A stretch of DNA of 5,420 nt from CAYRVX01 sp964642165 (GTDB taxonomy: Bacteria; Planctomycetota; Phycisphaerae; SM23-33), in assembly GCA_964642165.1 (NCBI GenBank), contig CAZXOC010000411.1, forward strand, positions 1 through 5,420. The letters are read 5' to 3'. Of the stretch, positions 1 through 3,932 are shown in pieces. A program made the position numbers and the translations under genes. A model generated the notes under the pieces. It did not search any database, had not been told where the DNA came from, and saw nothing but the letters and a program-made list of their open reading frames with translations. How positions within the stretch are numbered: position 1 is the first letter of the stretch; each line of letters opens with the position of its first letter.

Positions 1-62
1 GCGACCGTGGCACAAGAGGGCGGGGATGGAACGTGCAGACCCAAAGTGCCCCTGTTACTCTT

Positions 63-90
63 ATTATAGATGGAGGGGGCTATTTGTCAA
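63..90 (-). promoter_or_regulatory. Leftward sigma70-type promoter with perfect consensus hexamers
   Basis: Read on the minus strand, positions 90-85 are TTGACA and positions 68-63 are TATAAT, with a 16-base spacer. Both hexamers match the housekeeping consensus exactly. An A/T- and pyrimidine-rich stretch lies just upstream (about 91-107 on the plus strand) and could act as an UP-like element. Transcription should start near position 56 and run off the left edge. The promoter lies beyond the end of the radical SAM operon and so probably drives a separate leftward gene or RNA. The match is seen directly; activity is inferred. Confidence 0.7.
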
Positions 91-135
91 CAAGAAAAGA
101 GAGACAACCTGGGGTTCCGGTCTGTTTGGACTTCC

Positions 136-148
136 CCTCGGCCCGAGG
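136..148. repeat. 13-bp GC-rich dyad (CCTCGG-C-CCGAGG)
   Basis: CCTCGG and CCGAGG flank a single central base. The site lies about 46 bp upstream of the -35 box of the leftward promoter at 63-90. It could be an activator or repressor site, or part of an RNA hairpin after the operon. In DNA this GC-rich, a short dyad may be chance. Confidence 0.25.
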
Positions 149-189
149 TGGGCCGGTTCGTTCCGTTGACCGCCGACACGGGAGACCGT

Positions 190-216
190 CCTCTTGCGCC
201 GCGGCGACGCAAGAGG
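190..216. repeat. 9-bp perfect inverted repeat, possible 3' hairpin of the leftward operon
   Basis: CCTCTTGCG (190-198) and CGCAAGAGG (208-216) are exact reverse complements around a 9-base loop that is itself GC-rich. The hairpin starts 57 bases past the stop codon of the last radical SAM gene, where an end-of-operon structure is expected. Read leftward it is not followed by a run of T, so it is not a textbook intrinsic terminator. It could protect the 3' end, act with Rho, or bind a protein. Confidence 0.45.
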
Positions 217-273
217 CGAACCGGGAATTGCGCGCTCGATCGTGCGCCAGGCGGAACGACACGGCAGCGAAGT

Positions 274-1341
274 TCAGGGCTCCGCGGCGCCGGTCACGTC
301 GTCGAGGATGGCCTCTGTCTCGAGGGCGCGGATGCAGTAGGGGTTGCAGCCGATGCCGCCGGTGGCGCTGTAGGCGATGGCGGTGCAGCCGGCGCGGCAA
401 GCCGAGGCGTGCGGGCAGCGGGCGCACGCGCCCGTGAGCAGCTCCTCCTTCCGCCGGAAGCGCTGGAAGTAGCGGTCGGACTGCCAGATCTCGCGCAGCG
501 GCTCGCGGCGGAGGTTCGCCTCGACGAAGTCGTCGCCCAGCGACAGGCACCCCTCGACGTCCCCGTTGGCGCGGACGCCGATGAGCTCGACGCCGGCGAT
601 GCACCCGGCCCAGGTCTGGTGAAGGAACCGCAGCGCCGGGTCGAGCGGGAAGTACCCGAAGTCGTCCATGTGCCTCAAGTGCACCGAGTCGCGCCGGTTG
701 ACGAAGACGTCCCGCATCTTCGCCGTCAGCCAGGCGAAGTCGTCGCGGGAGATGAACAGCCGGCGGTCGAAGCGCTCGCCGCCGATGTTGGCGATCTGGA
801 TCTGCCACGTGATGCCGGTGTTCTCGAACAGCCGCACGAAGCCGTCGAACTCCCGCAGGTTGGGCTTCCAGAATGTGGTGATGGCGTTGACGTTCCGGTG
901 GCCCTCCGCCACCAGCCGCTTGCACAGGGCCACGACGTGGTCGAAGCCGTCCACCCCGCGAAGCGCCCGGTACGTCTCGCGCCGGGCGCCGTCGACGCTG
1001 ACGCCGATCAGCCACGGCCTCAGGCGGCGAAGCCGCTCGAAGTGCTCGTCCGTCCGGATGAGCAGCCCGTTGCTGATCAGGAGCAGCTTCATGCCGCAGT
1101 CGCCGACGGCGCGGCAGATCTCGAACCAGTCGTCGCGCATCAGCGCCTCGCCGCCGATGACGGTGATCTCCTCGCCGCCGAGGTCGGCGATGGTGGCGAG
1201 CATCTCGCGGATCTCTGCCAGCGTCAGCTCGTTGGCGCGTGCGACGCCGGAGGTGGACGCGCAGTGCGGGCAGCGGAGGTTGCACCGGTTGGTGACCTCG
1301 ATCACGGCGTACCGGAGCGGCCCGCTGTACGTCTCAGCCAT
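274..1341 (-). CDS. Radical SAM/SPASM domain protein (putative peptide or protein maturase)
   Basis: This 355-aa protein should be a cytoplasmic iron-sulfur enzyme that cleaves S-adenosylmethionine to a 5'-deoxyadenosyl radical. The cluster motif CxxxCxxC is C20, C24 and C27 (CNLRCPHC), followed by the GGE SAM-binding motif at 63-65 (IGGEALM). The C-terminus has a full SPASM pattern: C247, then G260-x4-C265, then C306-x2-C309-x5-C315-x3-C319, then C332 and C336. SPASM domains hold auxiliary 4Fe-4S clusters and are typical of enzymes that modify ribosomal peptides. The ATG start overlaps the stop of the upstream radical SAM gene by 8 bases (ATGGCTGA), with GGAG ten bases upstream (1352-1355). 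It shares the barrel motif WQ[IV]QI, the MDDxxxF segment and TW-[AQ]-G-x-C with that neighbour, so the two are paralogues. It has almost no N-terminal extension and thus no visible peptide-recognition (RRE) domain. The substrate is unknown; the protein two genes upstream is the best candidate. Confidence 0.93.
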   Translation of the reverse strand: MAETYSGPLRYAVIEVTNRCNLRCPHCASTSGVARANELTLAEIREMLATIADLGGEEITVIGGEALMRDDWFEICRAVGDCGMKLLLISNGLLIRTDEHFERLRRLRPWLIGVSVDGARRETYRALRGVDGFDHVVALCKRLVAEGHRNVNAITTFWKPNLREFDGFVRLFENTGITWQIQIANIGGERFDRRLFISRDDFAWLTAKMRDVFVNRRDSVHLRHMDDFGYFPLDPALRFLHQTWAGCIAGVELIGVRANGDVEGCLSLGDDFVEANLRREPLREIWQSDRYFQRFRRKEELLTGACARCPHASACRAGCTAIAYSATGGIGCNPYCIRALETEAILDDVTGAAEP

Positions 1342-2536
1342 CCGACAGCGTCTCCCGCAGGATGCGGTCCTGCTCGATGCGATGGTAGCAGTAGTCGTTC
1401 TCCGTGCGAACGCGGCACATGGACAGGAGGATCTCGGGGCAGCCGCCCCGGCAGTCGAGCTGGAAGGGGCACGTGGCGCAGGCGCCCGTGAGCGTCTCGA
1501 TCGACTGCCAGCTCAGCGCCTTGCGGCAGCGCTGCTCGTCGCAGATGGCCTTCAGCGACTCGCGCCGCACGTTGCCCACCACGCACTCGGCGAAGCACAG
1601 GGCCGAGCAGGGCGTCACGTCGCCGTCGGCGCGGATGAAGAGGTTCAGCAGCCCGCCGGTGCACCGGCCCTGCCAGGTCCGGCTGAGGAGGTTCAGCGGC
1701 GGGAAGTGCGAGAACGTCGCCAGGTCGTCCATGGGGATGATGTGGATGGGGGGGTCGTCGGCTAGGGCGGCGGCGACCTTGCGGCCGAGCTCGTAGTACT
1801 CCTCCGGGCTGAGCGTGATGTCCTTCGGGCAGCGCCCCTTGGCGGAGGTGATCTGCACCTGCCAGTTGATGCGCCGGCGCACGCAGAAGTCCAGCAGGTC
1901 GTCGAACTCGCCGACGTTGAGGCGGCTGAAGGCGGTGATCACGCTCAGGTGGAAGCCCGCCTCGCCGAGCCGTTCGATGGCCGCCGCGGCGCGGGCATGG
2001 CTGCCGGGCCCGCGGATCCGCTCGTGGGCCTCCGGCGAGACGGCGTCGAGGCTGACGGTGATCAGCTTGATCGGGCGCTCGCAGAGCCCCGCCAGCAGCT
2101 CGTCGTCCAGCAGCGTGCCGTTCGTAACGAAGCGGACATGGTAGCCGCGGTCGATGCCGGCGTCGACGACGTCGAGGAAGTCCGGCCGGCAGAACACCTC
2201 CCCGCCGGTCAGCGACAGCTCGCGCATGCCGATGTCGCGGGCCTCGTCGAGGACGCGGGAGATCTCCTCGAGCGTCAGCTCACCGGCGAAGGAGCGGTCG
2301 TCGGCCTCGGCGTAGCAGTGCACGCAGTGCAGGTTGCAGCGGCGCGTGATCTCCAGCTCGAGGATGAACGGCTTGCGGTAGGTGTACTCCTCGCGGTGGG
2401 GGTCGTCCGCGCGGAAGTACCGAGGCTCCCCGTCGCCGCCGCGCTCGATCAGGATGTCGTCGCTCGGGTAGCTCCGCTGGATCGCGCGGAGGGGCGAAGG
2501 CGCCCCGCCGCTCGGATTGGCGCCCGGGCCGCTCAC
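1334..2536 (-). CDS. Radical SAM/SPASM domain protein with N-terminal extension (putative maturase)
   Basis: This 400-aa protein carries CxxxCxxC at C67, C71 and C74 (CNLHCVHC), GGE at 111-113 and a SPASM domain: C292, then G305-x4-C310, then C353-x2-C356-x5-C362-x3-C366, with C374 and C383 as further candidates. It should be a cytoplasmic SAM-radical enzyme with auxiliary Fe-S clusters. I chose the GTG at 2536-2534 because it overlaps the upstream TGA as GTGA, leaves no gap, and is the only sensible start before the catalytic core; the frame stays open further upstream, but only through the neighbouring gene. About 57 residues precede the core; the start of this extension is Gly/Pro-rich and I recognise no domain in it. 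An extra CxxxCxxxC (C310, C314, C318) within SPASM is absent from the downstream paralogue, as are C116, C218 and C236. I infer that the two enzymes do different steps or act on different motif copies, or form a heterodimer. The exact reaction cannot be read from sequence. Confidence 0.92.
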   Translation of the reverse strand: MSGPGANPSGGAPSPLRAIQRSYPSDDILIERGGDGEPRYFRADDPHREEYTYRKPFILELEITRRCNLHCVHCYAEADDRSFAGELTLEEISRVLDEARDIGMRELSLTGGEVFCRPDFLDVVDAGIDRGYHVRFVTNGTLLDDELLAGLCERPIKLITVSLDAVSPEAHERIRGPGSHARAAAAIERLGEAGFHLSVITAFSRLNVGEFDDLLDFCVRRRINWQVQITSAKGRCPKDITLSPEEYYELGRKVAAALADDPPIHIIPMDDLATFSHFPPLNLLSRTWQGRCTGGLLNLFIRADGDVTPCSALCFAECVVGNVRRESLKAICDEQRCRKALSWQSIETLTGACATCPFQLDCRGGCPEILLSMCRVRTENDYCYHRIEQDRILRETLSDG

Positions 2537-3714
2537 AGCTTCTTGTAGACGCCCCCGCTGTACTTGTGCCCGGACGACGGCCGCGGCTCGCGGAACACCT
2601 CCCCGCTGTTGCGGTGGGCGGAGACGGGCTTGGGCGCCGCCGCGTGGGCGGCCGGGGAGGGCAGCAGATGGGCGTCCGTCCCGCCCGGCGGCTCGGGCGT
2701 CGTCGCCGGCAGCCAGCCCCTCGACGAGCCCTTCTCGCCGAAGTACTCCATCGTGCCCCACGGCGTCCAGAAACGGTCGTTGACCTTGGGCTTTCGGACG
2801 CCCCGCCCCCGGTACGTGAGGCGCCCGAGACGCGCCTCGTTGGGCTTCTCGGCGTTGCGGACCGTGTAGACGTACTGCCAGTCGTCCCAGGCCCAGCGGC
2901 CGGAGCGCTTCGCGTCGATCGAGCCCGGCTGGGCGGGCTTGGCCTTGGAGGGCTTCTCGCCGGGCTTGGCGGGCGGCCTCGGCGCGGAGATGACCTTCAC
3001 GGGCGAGGGCAGCAGTCGGCCCTTCGTGGGATCGATGGGCTTGCCGCCCGCGCGGTGGAGCAGCCAGCCCGATTCGGCTCCGCCGACCCCGAAGTACTGG
3101 AGGACGCCCCAGGGCGTCCAGAGGCGGTCGAGCTGCTTGGCCTCGGTGACCGGGCGGCCGGCGTAGACCAGCACGCCGATGCGGCGCTCGGTGGAGCCGG
3201 GCGAGCCGGGGATGCTGACGGCGTAGCTCCATTCGCCCCAAGCGTACTGGCCGGTCCTGCTCTTGTGGATGTCCGCCGGGCGGCTGGGGGCCTTCCTGGC
3301 GGGTGTCGGCGCCGGGCTGGCGGGGCGGACGGGCACGGGGCGCGGCGGGCGGTACACGCCCCCGCTGTAGCGATGCGCCGAGCCGCTGCCGTACGCCGCC
3401 GTCGCCACGGAGCCCATGACCAGGGCGGCGGCGGTCACCTTCGCCACCAGCCCGCAGTAGCGCTGCCAGAGCCGCACCGTGCCTGCCGGCAGCTTCCTTG
3501 CCGCGGAGATCAGCCGTTCGGCCCGTTCGTGGACGGTCAGGAACAGCTTTTCCGAGCCGTTCAGCAGGTGGCAGATGCCCAGCTCGAGGAGGGCCCTGAT
3601 GTCCCCCGGCTCCCGCTGAAGGTGCCTCCGGAAGGCGTCGATCGCCTCCGGCAGGCGATGCCGCCTCATCAGGTCTTCCGCCGCGCCGCGAACGTCCGTC
3701 GTCGTGTCGGCCAT
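2533..3714 (-). CDS. TPR-like, membrane-anchored protein with duplicated WTPWG domain and H-[RK]-x-S-G-x-V-[YF] motifs; candidate radical SAM substrate
   Basis: I do not recognise the family of this 393-aa protein. Residues about 11-50 look like one TPR-type helix pair (LPEAIDAFRRHLQREP, then ALLELGICHLL). A basic patch leads into a hydrophobic segment at about 89-108, either a signal anchor or a signal with possible cleavage after VATA, which puts the rest outside the membrane. Residues 114-126 hold motif copy 1 (HRYSGGVYRPPRP). Two homologous domains follow (151-238 and 268-354), each with an AWxxW core, an xRxWTPWGxxxYFG block and a final LLPSP, joined by Pro/Lys/Ala linkers. Motif copies 2 (367-379) and 3 (383-393) end the protein. 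The ATG at 3714 has GGAG six bases upstream; a GTG at 3774 would add 20 residues but is less likely. It is the first gene of the leftward operon and overlaps the radical SAM gene by 4 bases. I infer that it is the substrate of the two maturases. A structural envelope protein whose modification is incidental is the alternative. Confidence 0.85.
   Translation of the reverse strand: MADTTTDVRGAAEDLMRRHRLPEAIDAFRRHLQREPGDIRALLELGICHLLNGSEKLFLTVHERAERLISAARKLPAGTVRLWQRYCGLVAKVTAAALVMGSVATAAYGSGSAHRYSGGVYRPPRPVPVRPASPAPTPARKAPSRPADIHKSRTGQYAWGEWSYAVSIPGSPGSTERRIGVLVYAGRPVTEAKQLDRLWTPWGVLQYFGVGGAESGWLLHRAGGKPIDPTKGRLLPSPVKVISAPRPPAKPGEKPSKAKPAQPGSIDAKRSGRWAWDDWQYVYTVRNAEKPNEARLGRLTYRGRGVRKPKVNDRFWTPWGTMEYFGEKGSSRGWLPATTPEPPGGTDAHLLPSPAAHAAAPKPVSAHRNSGEVFREPRPSSGHKYSGGVYKKL
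2536..2568 (-). repeat. Motif copy 3, C-terminal HKYSGGVYKKL
   Basis: This encodes residues 383-393, the very end of the protein. It matches copy 1 at HxYSGGVY, and the two share a 14-base identical DNA core (TACAGCGGGGGCGT). It sits only three residues after copy 2, so the C-terminus is a tandem pair. A C-terminal position is common for RiPP core segments. The repeat is seen directly; its role is inferred. Confidence 0.8.
2578..2616 (-). repeat. Motif copy 2, HRNSGEVFREPRP
   Basis: This encodes residues 367-379. Compared with copy 1 (HRYSGGVYRPPRP) it keeps H1, R2, S4, G5, V7, the aromatic at 8, R9 and PRP at 11-13. Y3 becomes N, G6 becomes E and Y8 becomes F. The kept positions are the best guess for functional or modified residues. 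Confidence 0.75.
2653..2913 (-). repeat. WTPWG domain, copy B
   Basis: This encodes residues 268-354. In order it shows RSGRWAWDDWQY, RLGRLTYRGRGV, DRFWTPWGTMEYFG, a G-x-x-R-GWL stretch and LLPSP. Each block has a counterpart at the same spacing in copy A, so this is an internal duplication of about 87 residues. The high Trp/Tyr content suggests a small beta-rich fold. I know no family name for it. Confidence 0.8.
3001..3264 (-). repeat. WTPWG domain, copy A
   Basis: This encodes residues 151-238. In order it shows RTGQYAWGEWSY, RIGVLVYAGRPV, DRLWTPWGVLQYFG, SGWLL and LLPSP. It is clearly homologous to copy B but diverged well beyond the key blocks, so the duplication is old rather than recent. 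Confidence 0.8.
3337..3375 (-). repeat. Motif copy 1, HRYSGGVYRPPRP
   Basis: This encodes residues 114-126, about six residues after the end of the hydrophobic segment and just before a Pro/Arg/Ala linker. If a signal peptidase cleaves near VATA-AYG, the copy would lie close to the new N-terminus. Copies 2 and 3 at the C-terminus would then frame the two WTPWG domains. Confidence 0.8.
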
Positions 3715-3720
3715 GGTCTT

Positions 3721-3724
3721 CTCC
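3721..3724 (-). promoter_or_regulatory. Ribosome binding site that fixes the ATG start at 3714
   Basis: Read leftward, GGAG is followed by six bases (AAGACC) and then ATG. A second purine-rich stretch (GAAGGAAG) lies just before it. The upstream in-frame GTG at 3774 has no comparable site, which supports the shorter protein. Confidence 0.7.
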
Positions 3725-3791
3725 GCTTCCTTCGGGGCCTCGACCACCAGTGACGGCCTTCGCCCGGGCCCCACTCGCCGGGGCCAGGGCC

Positions 3792-3816
3792 AGTCTACTT
3801 CCTGTCGGATTAGACT
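3792..3816. repeat. Inverted repeat AGTCTA-N13-TAGACT in the divergent control region
   Basis: Perfect 6-bp arms lie at 3792-3797 and 3811-3816. The right arm overlaps the tentative leftward -10 element, so the site could be an operator. A 6-bp dyad can arise by chance and no regulator is encoded nearby other than the kinase. Confidence 0.3.
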
Positions 3817-3839
3817 CCCAGGATCGATCTCGGTTTCCA
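3809..3839 (-). promoter_or_regulatory. Weak candidate promoter for the leftward operon
   Basis: Read leftward, TGGAAA (3839-3834) and TCTAAT (3814-3809) resemble -35 and -10 boxes, but the 19-base spacer is long. The operon needs a promoter between 3715 and 3932 and I found no better one. The leader would be about 90 bases long and includes a short hairpin, GGCCCC/GGGGCC at 3767-3785. Confidence 0.3.
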
Positions 3840-3870
3840 GGCTTCGGCCGCTTCGTGGGGCGCGGGCGAG

Positions 3871-3899
3871 TGGACAGCGTCTGCAGGCCCCTGTAGAAT
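3871..3899 (+). promoter_or_regulatory. Sigma70-type promoter of the kinase gene
   Basis: TGGACA (3871-3876) and TAGAAT (3894-3899) are separated by exactly 17 bases, and each differs from consensus at one position. Transcription would start near 3906, leaving a leader of about 27 bases before the kinase ATG. It points away from the leftward operon. Confidence 0.6.
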
Positions 3900-3916
3900 G
3901 GGTGAGTCGCTGCGGC

Positions 3917-3924
3917 GGAGAGGG
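3917..3924 (+). promoter_or_regulatory. Ribosome binding site of the kinase gene
   Basis: GGAGAGGG lies 8 bases before the ATG at 3933. Another ATG at 3928 is in a different frame and does not lead into the kinase, so this site selects 3933. Confidence 0.65.
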
Positions 3925-3932
3925 CGGATGTC

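Larger units (their letters stand above)
1..273. other. Non-coding stretch downstream of the radical SAM operon
   Basis: I see no supportable gene here on either strand; the open frames that cross it are out-of-frame echoes of the radical SAM gene to the right. The stretch holds a 9-bp inverted repeat (190-216), a short GC dyad (136-148) and a leftward consensus promoter (63-90). Positions about 50-112 form an A/T-rich island in otherwise very GC-rich DNA, which fits a promoter region. No ATG lies on the minus strand between the promoter and the left edge, so the gene it serves should start outside the window. Confidence 0.7.

Noticed and set aside
1..60. Possible tRNA or other structured RNA start downstream of the leftward promoter
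   Set aside because: No cloverleaf or other known fold could be recognised in the available 55 or so bases.
80..1285. Minus-strand 401-codon frame overlapping the 355-aa radical SAM gene
   Set aside because: The product is Arg/Pro-rich with no motif, and the other frame carries CxxxCxxC, GGE and SPASM.
70..1491. Long plus-strand open frame (473 codons) across the left part
   Set aside because: It is antisense to two radical SAM genes with complete motifs; the translation is low-complexity Ala/Arg/Val-rich and shows no domain. GC-rich DNA yields such frames by chance.
274..3714. Assignment as a classical His-Xaa-Ser (HxsA/B/C/D) system
   Set aside because: The motif is H-x-x-S in three dispersed copies and not a run of H-x-S tripeptides, and no HxsD-like small protein is present. 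I use it only as a layout analogy.
2566..3753. Plus-strand 395-codon frame antisense to the motif protein
   Set aside because: Compositionally biased translation with no domain. The minus-strand gene has repeats conserved at the protein level.
3715..3774. Upstream GTG start adding 20 residues to the 393-aa protein
   Set aside because: It has no good ribosome site, whereas the ATG at 3714 has GGAG at ideal spacing.
3767..3785. GGCCCC/GGGGCC hairpin as a terminator or riboswitch
   Set aside because: A 6-bp GC stem is expected by chance here, and it lacks a T-run and any recognisable aptamer.
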